Assembly (NCBI RefSeq): GCF_012034175.1
Contig: NZ_JAATEJ010000025.1
Coordinates: 87,832-151,831, forward strand
Direction: 5' to 3'
Source: Actinacidiphila epipremni
GTDB lineage: Bacteria; Actinomycetota; Actinomycetes; Streptomycetales; Streptomycetaceae
DNA: 64,000 bases
Below, one piece after another: positions 41,004-48,589 of this stretch. Every line of letters begins with the position of its first letter. Within the stretch, counting starts at the first letter, position 1. A program made the position numbers and the translations under genes. The notes beneath the pieces are model-generated. The model did no database searches, was not told the origin of the DNA, and saw only the letters and a list, made by a program, of their open reading frames with translations.

Positions 41004-42557
41004 TCACCTGCGCCCGAGCCAGATCGGGTTGGTGATCGCCACCGCGGGACCGAGCAGCCCCGCGGGCGTCCCGGCGGGCGCCGGGTGGCGGACCTCCGCG
41101 CGGACGTACGCGGCAAGCGACGCGGTGGTCTGCCAGGTCACCGTGCCGGACGCCGGGAGCGCGGCGGCGAAGACCTGGCCCTCGTCGGAGACGAGGCGCA
41201 GCAGCGCGTCCGCGGGCACCCCGGAGACCGTGAGGGACACCGTCACCTGCGCGTTCAACGCCACCTGGAGCCGTTCGCCGATGCCGGCGTGCTCGCCGCG
41301 CGGGCCCACCGCGGTGAAGCTCAGCTGCACGTCGGCGTTCTCCGCGATCCAGGAGCGGCCGGCGCGGATGCCGTCCTGCAGCGCCTTGCGGTTGAGGCCC
41401 TCGGCCAGGACGACGGTCTGCGGCAGGCCCACGACGTCGGGGTCGCGGTGGGCGTCGGAGTTGCCCATGGCCGGGATCCAGTGGCCGTCGCCGCGCCGCA
41501 CCGCGCCGGTGAGCAGGTTGTCCCAGGTGAACAGGGACGCCTCGTCGTCGGTGGTCCAGGGGCCGTTCCACACCTCGATGGCGTCGACGTTGTCGTAGCC
41601 GAACTTCCACTGGCTGGCCAGGCTCGTACCGTACGGGTGGGCAGGCACGACGATGCCGCCGGCGCGGCGGATCTGCCGGGCGAAGCCGTCGAAGGCGTCG
41701 TCGCGCGCCCGGTAGCGCCAGTCGACGAACTCGCCGCCGTCCAGGCCGATGGCCAGGTAGTGGCCGTTGCGGGTGGTGATCTCCTCACCGGTGAGGATCA
41801 GCAGGTCGTCGCCGGCCAGCGGGCCCAGCTGCGGGTGGGCGGAACTGGTGTTGTGGTCGCTGGAGTTGATGAAGTCCAGCTTCGCGGCCCGGGCGAGCGC
41901 CGCCAGGTCCTCCAGCGTGCGCTTGCCGTCGGAGTGCACGGTGTGCAGGTGGCAGTCGCCGCGGTACCAGCCGCGCCCGCGGCCCTTGACCTGCTCCGGC
42001 GGGTAGTCCGGCTTCGGCGTGCGTCCGCGCTCGCCGGGCGTGAGCGTCACCGTCACCGAGTAGTCCAGCCCCTGCGGCGCCACGGTGTACGGGCCGAGGA
42101 CCACGTACCAGGTGCCCGCCTCGACGGGGCCGGCCAGGTAGCCCGGCGTCGACTCCTCCGCGCTGATCGCGAACTCGGTCCTGGCGCCGCCCGACCAGCC
42201 GCGGAAGCCGCGCCCGCCGAGCCCGGTGCCGCGCTGGTCGAAGATGCCGATGTCGCACGCGTTGCCGAGCGTGCCGGCCGGCACGGCGGGGCGGTCGTAG
42301 GTGTACGACACCGCGATCTGCCGGATGCCGTGCGGCACTTGCACCGGCAGGTACACGAAGTCCGCGACCCCGGTGGGCAGATGGCCGGTGACGGTCCTCG
42401 TCAGGTCCCCGCCCGGGCCCGAGGGCGAGGGCGCGGCCGTGGTCGCGCCGGACGGGCCGGCCGGGTCGTCGGCTGCGGCGAAGTCCACGGGCGCCAGCGT
42501 GATCACACCGGCCGCACCCGCCACAGCGGAAAGCTTCAGTACGTCGCGTCGATCCAT
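41004..42557 (-). CDS. Tat-exported PHP-domain (CehA/McbA-type) metallohydrolase
   Basis: A 517-residue protein. The Tat-like signal MDRRDVLKLSAVAGAAGVITLAP predicts export folded with metal. A beta-rich N-terminal part (about 40-190) precedes a PHP domain with its metal-ligand motifs: DCHLHTVHSDGKRTLEDLA, SSDHNTSS, GEEITTRNGHY, VPAHPYGT and GNSDAHRDPD. A C-terminal beta domain (about 400-517) follows. The family hydrolyses phosphoesters or carbamates using two or three metal ions; the substrate here is unknown. The start at 42557 follows GTGGGGGC. Confidence 0.87.
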   Translation of the reverse strand: MDRRDVLKLSAVAGAAGVITLAPVDFAAADDPAGPSGATTAAPSPSGPGGDLTRTVTGHLPTGVADFVYLPVQVPHGIRQIAVSYTYDRPAVPAGTLGNACDIGIFDQRGTGLGGRGFRGWSGGARTEFAISAEESTPGYLAGPVEAGTWYVVLGPYTVAPQGLDYSVTVTLTPGERGRTPKPDYPPEQVKGRGRGWYRGDCHLHTVHSDGKRTLEDLAALARAAKLDFINSSDHNTSSAHPQLGPLAGDDLLILTGEEITTRNGHYLAIGLDGGEFVDWRYRARDDAFDGFARQIRRAGGIVVPAHPYGTSLASQWKFGYDNVDAIEVWNGPWTTDDEASLFTWDNLLTGAVRRGDGHWIPAMGNSDAHRDPDVVGLPQTVVLAEGLNRKALQDGIRAGRSWIAENADVQLSFTAVGPRGEHAGIGERLQVALNAQVTVSLTVSGVPADALLRLVSDEGQVFAAALPASGTVTWQTTASLAAYVRAEVRHPAPAGTPAGLLGPAVAITNPIWLGRR

Positions 42558-42730
42558 GCCCCCACCGTCACCCCTCCGCATGACGCCCGTGTGGCCGCGA
42601 GGCGTCCGCCGCCGACAGGAACGGTGTCCTCCCCGCCACCCGTCCGGGCCCTGCGACCCGCGGCCCGTCCGGCCGTACGGGCCTCACCGCGGATCTCACC
42701 GCGGGCCTCACCACGTGCCTCAGCACGGCC

Positions 42731-43504
42731 TCACCGCGGCGCCTCCCGCTCCAGATGCCCGGTGCCGCCCCATTCCGTCAGGTGCAGCCGGCGGCCGTCA
42801 CCGGTCCAGCGCGAGACCGACGCGTTCGGCACCGGCGGCAGCCCGTCCGGGACCGGCGCCCCGACGCCCTCGACGACGAACCGCACGCCGGCGACGACCG
42901 CGTCGTGCGCGACCAGCAGCACGCGCCCGCCCGGCAGCGTACGGTCCAGCTCGGTCAGGAAGTCCCGCACCCGCAGGGCGACATCGGCCGTCGACTCGCC
43001 GCCCGGCGGCCGGTACGCCCAGTCGCCCAGCAGTTCGCGGCGCGCCGACTCGCGCGGGTCACGGGCTCGCAGGGCCGGTGGCGGATGCAGCTCGAAGACG
43101 CCCATCTCCCGGTCCCGCAGCCGCTCGTCGACGAGCACCGGCGGCACCGCGGCGCCCAGCCGAGCGGCCGTCCGCGCCATGACCGCCCATGTCTCGCGGG
43201 CCCGCCGGTAGGTGGAGCAGATCGCCATCTGCGGCTGGTCCGCCGCGCCGAGCCCGGCGAACCACCGGCCGAGCGCGCCGGCCTGGCGCACGCCGAGCAG
43301 GGACAGCCCGACCTCGGCGTCACTGCCGGGCATCGGCTCGGTCGCGCCGGTCCCGACCGCCTCGGCGAAGGCGACGTTCGCGGTGCTCTCGCCGTGCCGT
43401 ACGACGGTGACACCGCCGAGCGCGAAGGGCGCGCCGAGGCCGCCCGGGGCGCGCTTGGGCGGCGGCTCGGGCACTTCCACGGGGCCCTCCATGGACTCCT
43501 CCAT
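42731..43504 (-). CDS. Histidine phosphatase (phosphoglycerate mutase-like)
   Basis: A 257-residue enzyme of the histidine phosphatase superfamily: VTVVRHGESTANVAF carries the phospho-accepting His and RHG motif, ICSTYRRARETW the second Arg, DERLRDREMGVFE the acid region, and VLLVAHDAVV the C-terminal His. It acts on small phosphate esters in the cytoplasm; the substrate is undefined. ATG 43504 follows GGGGAGG at 9 nt; an in-frame ATG a few codons downstream is possible. Neighbours suggest housekeeping. Confidence 0.87.
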   Translation of the reverse strand: MEESMEGPVEVPEPPPKRAPGGLGAPFALGGVTVVRHGESTANVAFAEAVGTGATEPMPGSDAEVGLSLLGVRQAGALGRWFAGLGAADQPQMAICSTYRRARETWAVMARTAARLGAAVPPVLVDERLRDREMGVFELHPPPALRARDPRESARRELLGDWAYRPPGGESTADVALRVRDFLTELDRTLPGGRVLLVAHDAVVAGVRFVVEGVGAPVPDGLPPVPNASVSRWTGDGRRLHLTEWGGTGHLEREAPR

Positions 43505-43576
43505 GGACTCATTCCTCCCCACCGGCCGCCTCCGTCACTCCCGTTGCCGCCGCGGCCATGCGCACCGACCGCGCCC

Positions 43577-44029
43577 TCACGGGTCCACGCGGCCCGGGAG
43601 GCGGGTGGTGATCTCCTGCACGAACCAGCCGTTGCCGTCCGGGTCGTCGAAGGACAGGAAGGAGCCGTAGCTGGTGCCCTCCGGGTCGGCCCCGGGCAGC
43701 CGCTCGCCGGTGCCGCCGTGGTGGAAGACGCCGGTGGAGTCGTGGAAGACCTCGCTGGGCTCCGCGCCGCGCCGGGCCAACTCCTCGCGGGCGGCCTCGA
43801 TGTCGTCGACGACGAGCTGGAGGCCCTGCGCGGAGCCGGGCTGCTGGTTGGTCACGCAGGTGCCCAGGACGATCGAGGCGGCCGAGCCCGGCGGGGTGAA
43901 CTGCACGACCCGGTAGTCCTCGTCGGGGCTGACGTCGGCGTCCAGCCGCCAGCCGAGCCGGCCGTAGAAGTCCTTGGCCCGCTCCACGTCGGACACCGGG
44001 ACCACGGTGACTTCGAGTTTCATGTGCAT
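43577..44029 (-). CDS. VOC family (glyoxalase-like) protein
   Basis: A 150-residue vicinal oxygen chelate protein with two beta-alpha-beta-beta-beta units. Seen are KLEVTVVPVSDVERAKDFYGRLGWRLD, VVQFTPPGSAASIVLG, LQLVVDDIEAAREELARRG and FLSFDDPDGNGWFVQEI. Such proteins are metal-dependent lyases/dioxygenases or binding-resistance proteins; ligands are not obvious here. ATG 44029 has GGAG upstream. It is in tandem with the SDR gene upstream (83 bp apart) and could share its transcript. Confidence 0.87.
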   Translation of the reverse strand: MHMKLEVTVVPVSDVERAKDFYGRLGWRLDADVSPDEDYRVVQFTPPGSAASIVLGTCVTNQQPGSAQGLQLVVDDIEAAREELARRGAEPSEVFHDSTGVFHHGGTGERLPGADPEGTSYGSFLSFDDPDGNGWFVQEITTRLPGRVDP

Positions 44030-44111
44030 GGCGGCGTCTCCATCCGTACGGCTACGGCTACGGCTGCGGGCCCGGGGCCCGGTCCTGAACGCGGGCCGGG
44101 CGCGGGGGAGT

Positions 44112-44879
44112 TCAGGCCGGGACGAGTTGCTGGCCCCCGTCGATGTCGTACGTCGCCCCGGTGAGCGCCTCGTTGAGCATCAGGTGCACCGCGAGCGCGC
44201 CGACGTCCTCGGGCCCGACCACCCGCCCGATCGGCAGCGTCCTGCGCAACTCCTCGCGCCGGGCTTCGAGTTGCCCGCCCAGCAGCGAGGCCGACAGCGG
44301 GGTGTCGACGAAGCCGGCGGCGATGAGGTTGATCCGCACCGGCGCGATCTCCAGCGCCAGGTTCGCGGTGAGCGCCGGCATCGCCGCGGTGACGGCGCCC
44401 ATCACCTCCATCCCCGGCGCGGGCCGCCGCCCGCCGGTGCCGCCGACGAAGAGCACGGTCCCGCCGGGCCGCAGGACGTCGCGGGCCGCCCGGGCGACCG
44501 CCAGCATCGTCGCGACCCGGTTGCCGAAGTCGTGGCCCGCCTCGGCGAGGTCCAGCTCGTCCAGCGGGGTGTACGCCGGGCTGCCGGCCGTGACCAGCAC
44601 ATGGTCGACGATGCCGGGCAGCTCGCGCAGGAAGGACTCCAGGCGCTCCGGGTCCTGCGCGTCGAAGGCTGCCGTGCCCACCGCGCCGACCTCGCCGGCC
44701 GCCCGCTCCAGCCGGTCGGCGTTGCGTGCGACCAGCACCACGTCGCCGCCGGCCGCCCGTACCTGCCGCGCGGTCTCCAGGCCCATGCCGGTGCTGCCGC
44801 CGACGAGCACGACGGTCTGCCCGGCCAGGGCCCCGCCGGCAGCCGCCCGCCGCTCCGCGATCCCGCTCGCCACACGCAT
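44112..44879 (-). CDS. Short-chain dehydrogenase/reductase
   Basis: A 255-residue SDR. The NAD(P) motif is VVLVGGSTGMGLETARQV (TGxxxGxG variant GGSTGMG). The usual catalytic YxxxK is not evident: after VLFVGGTGGRRPAPG the region reads MEVMGAVTAAMPALTANLALEIAPVRINLIAAGFVDTPL, so Tyr and Lys appear to be replaced. That makes it an atypical SDR, possibly NAD-binding without classical dehydrogenase activity. ATG 44879 was chosen. A CTGAA-TG-TTCAG palindrome lies just upstream. Confidence 0.8.
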   Translation of the reverse strand: MRVASGIAERRAAAGGALAGQTVVLVGGSTGMGLETARQVRAAGGDVVLVARNADRLERAAGEVGAVGTAAFDAQDPERLESFLRELPGIVDHVLVTAGSPAYTPLDELDLAEAGHDFGNRVATMLAVARAARDVLRPGGTVLFVGGTGGRRPAPGMEVMGAVTAAMPALTANLALEIAPVRINLIAAGFVDTPLSASLLGGQLEARREELRRTLPIGRVVGPEDVGALAVHLMLNEALTGATYDIDGGQQLVPA

Positions 44880-44905
44880 CACCGCCCGCCCAGCCGACTC
44901 GGCGC

Positions 44906-44917
44906 CTGAATGTTCAG
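44906..44917. promoter_or_regulatory. Palindrome upstream of the SDR gene
   Basis: CTGAA-TG-TTCAG in an AT-richer patch 27 bp before the SDR start. It could be an operator for a TetR-type regulator encoded elsewhere. Confidence 0.3.
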
Positions 44918-45009
44918 TATTGCACCCGTTTGGGGGCATCGCAGCGGCACGACCACCACCTGCCAGAACCCGCGCCCCGCCGCCTCACGCCGGCCGCCTC
45001 GCCGCCGCC

Positions 45010-45690
45010 TCACGCCCCCGCCGTCTCCCGCCCGCCCGGCAGCCCCTCGCTCGTCGCGAAATAGAAAGCCGGCAGCAGCGCGAACCCCACCAGTGCGATC
45101 AGCGGCGTGACCAGCCACCCCAGGAAGCCGACCAGGCAGTACACCAGCGCCCCCAGCGCCGAGCGGATGATGCCGTGCGTGACGTACGCCGGCTCCACCC
45201 CGCTCTCCAGCAGCCCCGGGCAGACATGCAGCCGGTAGTACAGCACCACCCAGCTCAGGCACAGCGCCGCCGCGATCCCGGCGTAGAGCGCGACCGCCAC
45301 CCGCGCGTCCCGGCCCGCCACGTCGGCCTGCACCGCGTCGGCGACGACGTCGGTGGGGAAGGCGAGCACCGCCGTCGTGAACAGCACGAAGAGGTTCGCC
45401 GCGTGCAGGCCCCGGTTCATCACCCGGATCCGCACGAACGCCTGGTGGTGGTTGAGCCAGATCACCGCGATGTAGCTGAAGGACGCGATGTAGCCCAGAT
45501 ACGCCGGCCACTGCCGGGCGAGCGCCCGCCCCAGGCCGCCGGGCCGGTGCGGCGGGGCGAGCAGCCCGATCACCAGGATCGTCGCCGCGATCGAGAAGAC
45601 CCCGTCGCTGAACGCCTCGGCCCGCGCCGTCTCGGCACGGTGGAACCGCGAGCTCCCCGCCGAGGGCTGCACCGAAAAGGGGCGGAACAC
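45010..45690 (-). CDS. TMEM175-type potassium channel protein (DUF1211)
   Basis: A 226-residue, about six-helix membrane protein. The signature RAEAFSDGVFSIAATILVIGL (RxxxFSDG) is the hallmark of the TMEM175/DUF1211 family, whose bacterial members are potassium-selective channels. Other helices include YLGYIASFSYIAVIWLNHHQAF and HAANLFVLFTTAVLAFPTDVV. GTG 45690 follows GGGAGGA at good spacing. It is divergent from fbiC across 276 bp. Confidence 0.87.
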   Translation of the reverse strand: MFRPFSVQPSAGSSRFHRAETARAEAFSDGVFSIAATILVIGLLAPPHRPGGLGRALARQWPAYLGYIASFSYIAVIWLNHHQAFVRIRVMNRGLHAANLFVLFTTAVLAFPTDVVADAVQADVAGRDARVAVALYAGIAAALCLSWVVLYYRLHVCPGLLESGVEPAYVTHGIIRSALGALVYCLVGFLGWLVTPLIALVGFALLPAFYFATSEGLPGGRETAGA

Positions 45691-45954
45691 AGCTGTCCTC
45701 CCGGCTTGTGAAGGGGCGTCACCCTTGCGGTGGTTCGTGCGCCCACCGTACGGTCCCGGCCGCCGCACCGGGCGCGGGAAACGCGGGAGCCGCCCGTACG
45801 CCCTTCCGCCGCGCCGCAGCCGCCCCCGCGGCCATCCCCGCCGGCGTCCCGCACCGCCGCCCCCGCGCATATTCCCGCCCGGCCGCCCCGGACCAGGTGA
45901 GAAAGCCGACAGCGCCACCGGGTGACGTGCCCCTCCGAAGCCGGGCCCGCGACC

Positions 45955-45960
45955 TATGCT
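45955..45960 (+). promoter_or_regulatory. Probable -10 box of fbiC (leaderless)
   Basis: TATGCT stands six bases before the fbiC ATG, the spacing expected when transcription starts at or next to the A of ATG. No ribosome site is present between them. Confidence 0.45.
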
Positions 45961-45966
45961 CGGGGG

Positions 45967-48546
45967 ATGAGCTCGACCCCGCCGCCCACCGCAAGTGCCA
46001 TGCGCCGCGCCCTGCACCGCGCCGAGGAAGGCGTCGCCCTCGACACCGGGGAGGCCGCCGTGCTGCTCCAGGCGCGCGGCGCGGACCTGGAACGGCTGAC
46101 CGGGACGGCCGCCCGGATCCGGGACGCGGGACTGGCCGAGGCCGGCCGGCCGGGCGTCATCACGTACTCCCGCAAGGTCTTCATACCGCTCACGCGGCTG
46201 TGCCGGGACACCTGCCACTACTGCACCTTCGTCACCGTCCCCGGCAAGCTGCGCCGGGCCGGGCACGGCATGTACCTCTCGCCGGACGAGGTGCTGGACA
46301 TCGCCCGCCGCGGCGCCGAAATGGGCTGCAAGGAGGCGCTGTTCACGCTCGGCGACCGGCCCGAGGACCGCTGGCCCGAGGCCCGCGAGTGGCTGGACGC
46401 GCACGGCTACGACGACACGCTCGCGTATGTGCGCGCCATGGCGATCCGGGTGCTGGAGGAGACCGGCCTGCTGCCGCACCTCAACCCCGGTGTGCTGAGC
46501 TGGACCGACCTGCAGCGGCTCAAGCCGGTGGCGCCGTCCATGGGCATGATGCTGGAGACCACCGCGACCCGCCTGTGGTCCGAGCGCGGCGGCCCGCACT
46601 ACGGCTCCCCGGACAAGGAACCGGCCGTCCGGCTGCGGGTGCTGGAGGACGCCGGCCGCTCCAACGTGCCCTTCACCACCGGCATCCTCATCGGCATCGG
46701 CGAGACGTACGAGGAGCGCGCCGACGCGCTGTTCGCGATCCGCCGCACCGCCCGCCGCTACCACGGCGTGCAGGAGGTCATCGTCCAGAACTTCCGCGCC
46801 AAGCCCGACACGGCGATGCGCGGCATGCCGGACGCCGAACTGGAGGAACTGGCCGCGGCGATCGCCGTCGCCCGGCTCGTGCTGGGCCCGGCCGCCCGCA
46901 TCCAGGCGCCGCCCAACCTCGTCGACGGCGAGTACGCCCGCTTCATCGCCGCCGGCATCGACGACTGGGGCGGCGTCTCCCCGCTCACCCCGGACCACGT
47001 CAACCCCGAGCGCCCCTGGCCGCAGATCGACGACCTCGCCGCCCGCACCCGCGAGGCCGGCTTCGCGCTGCGTGAACGCCTCACCATCTACCCGGAGTTC
47101 GTCCGCCGCGGCGAACCCTGGCTGGACCCGCGGCTGCTGCCGCACGTCACCGCGCTCGCCGACCCGCACACCGGCCTGGCGCGCGAGGACGCGACCGTGA
47201 CCGGCCGCCCCTGGCAGGAGCCGGACGACGCCTTCCCGGCCGCCGGCGGCCGTACCGACCTGCACCGCACCATCGACACCGAGGGCCGCACCGCCGACCG
47301 CCGCGACGACTTCGACGAGGTCTACGGGGACTGGGCCGAACTGCGCGAGCAGGCCGCGCCCGGCATGGTCCCCGACCGGGTCGACGCCGACGTGCGCGAC
47401 GCGCTGTCCACCGCCGCCGACGACCCCACCAAGCTCAGCGACGCGCAGGCCCTCGCCCTGCTGCACGCCGACGGGCCGGCCCTGGACGCGCTGTGCCGGA
47501 TCGCCGACGACCTGCGCCGCGACGTCGTCGGCGACGACGTCACCTACGTCGTCACGCGCAACATCAACTTCACCAACGTCTGCTACACCGGCTGCCGTTT
47601 CTGCGCCTTCGCGCAGCGCCGCACCGACGCCGACGCCTACACCCTGTCCATGGACCAGGTCGCCGACCGCGTCCAGCAGGCGTGGGACGTCGGCGCGACC
47701 GAGGTGTGCATGCAGGGCGGCATCCACCCCGACCTGCCCGGCACCGCCTACTTCGACATCGCCCGTGCGGTCAAGGCCCGGGTGCCCGGCATGCACCTGC
47801 ACGCCTTCTCGCCCATGGAGGTCGTCAACGGCGCGACCCGCACCGGCATGTCGATCCGCGACTGGCTGACCGCCGCGAAGGAGGCGGGCCTGGACTCCAT
47901 CCCCGGCACCGCCGCCGAGATCCTCGACGACGAGGTCCGCTGGGTCCTCACCAAGGGCAAGCTCCCCACCGCCACCTGGATCGAAGTCGTCACCACCGCC
48001 CACGAGTTGGGCATCCGCTCGTCGTCCACCATGATGTACGGCCACGTGGACCAGCCCCACCACTGGCTCGGCCACCTGCGGTTGCTCGCCGAGATCCAGC
48101 AACGCACCGGCGGATTCACCGAGTTCGTGACGCTGCCCTTCATCCACACCAACGCGCCGGTCTACCTCGCCGGCATCGCCCGCCCCGGCCCGACCGCCCG
48201 CGACAACCGCGCGGTCACCGCCATGGCCCGGCTGCTGCTGCACCCGCACATCCCCAACATCCAGACCAGCTGGGTGAAACTCGGCACCGACGGCGCCGCC
48301 GAGATGCTCCGCTCGGGCGCCAACGACGTCGGCGGCACGCTCATGGAGGAGACCATCTCCCGCATGGCGGGCTCGGCTTACGGCTCCTACCGCTCCATCC
48401 GCGACCTGGTCGCCATCGCCGAGGCCGCCGGACGCCCCGCCCGGCAGCGCAGCACGCTGTACGGTGAAGTGCCCGCCGAGCGCGTCGCGGCCGGTCTCGC
48501 CTCCGACGGGCACCTGCCGGAGCTGCTGCCCGTGCTGGGGGACTGA
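45967..48546 (+). CDS. fbiC: FO synthase (7,8-didemethyl-8-hydroxy-5-deazariboflavin synthase), fused CofH-CofG type
   Basis: An 859-residue fusion of two radical SAM enzymes making the F420 chromophore Fo from tyrosine and a ribityl-diaminouracil. The N-terminal half (CofG-like) has the cluster motif CRDTCHYC, and the C-terminal half (CofH-like) has CYTGCRFC; both are C-x3-C-x2-C. Other conserved text is GDRPEDRWPEARE, PSMGMMLETTATRLWSERGGPHYGSPDK and MQGGIHPDLPG. Length equals actinobacterial FbiC. The ATG at 45967 lacks a leader and ribosome site. The STAND ATPase gene follows 43 bp downstream. Confidence 0.95.
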   Translation: MSSTPPPTASAMRRALHRAEEGVALDTGEAAVLLQARGADLERLTGTAARIRDAGLAEAGRPGVITYSRKVFIPLTRLCRDTCHYCTFVTVPGKLRRAGHGMYLSPDEVLDIARRGAEMGCKEALFTLGDRPEDRWPEAREWLDAHGYDDTLAYVRAMAIRVLEETGLLPHLNPGVLSWTDLQRLKPVAPSMGMMLETTATRLWSERGGPHYGSPDKEPAVRLRVLEDAGRSNVPFTTGILIGIGETYEERADALFAIRRTARRYHGVQEVIVQNFRAKPDTAMRGMPDAELEELAAAIAVARLVLGPAARIQAPPNLVDGEYARFIAAGIDDWGGVSPLTPDHVNPERPWPQIDDLAARTREAGFALRERLTIYPEFVRRGEPWLDPRLLPHVTALADPHTGLAREDATVTGRPWQEPDDAFPAAGGRTDLHRTIDTEGRTADRRDDFDEVYGDWAELREQAAPGMVPDRVDADVRDALSTAADDPTKLSDAQALALLHADGPALDALCRIADDLRRDVVGDDVTYVVTRNINFTNVCYTGCRFCAFAQRRTDADAYTLSMDQVADRVQQAWDVGATEVCMQGGIHPDLPGTAYFDIARAVKARVPGMHLHAFSPMEVVNGATRTGMSIRDWLTAAKEAGLDSIPGTAAEILDDEVRWVLTKGKLPTATWIEVVTTAHELGIRSSSTMMYGHVDQPHHWLGHLRLLAEIQQRTGGFTEFVTLPFIHTNAPVYLAGIARPGPTARDNRAVTAMARLLLHPHIPNIQTSWVKLGTDGAAEMLRSGANDVGGTLMEETISRMAGSAYGSYRSIRDLVAIAEAAGRPARQRSTLYGEVPAERVAAGLASDGHLPELLPVLGD

Positions 48547-48589
48547 ACACCTGCCGCACCGGCCGACCGGCGAAGGGGGCACCCGGGGC

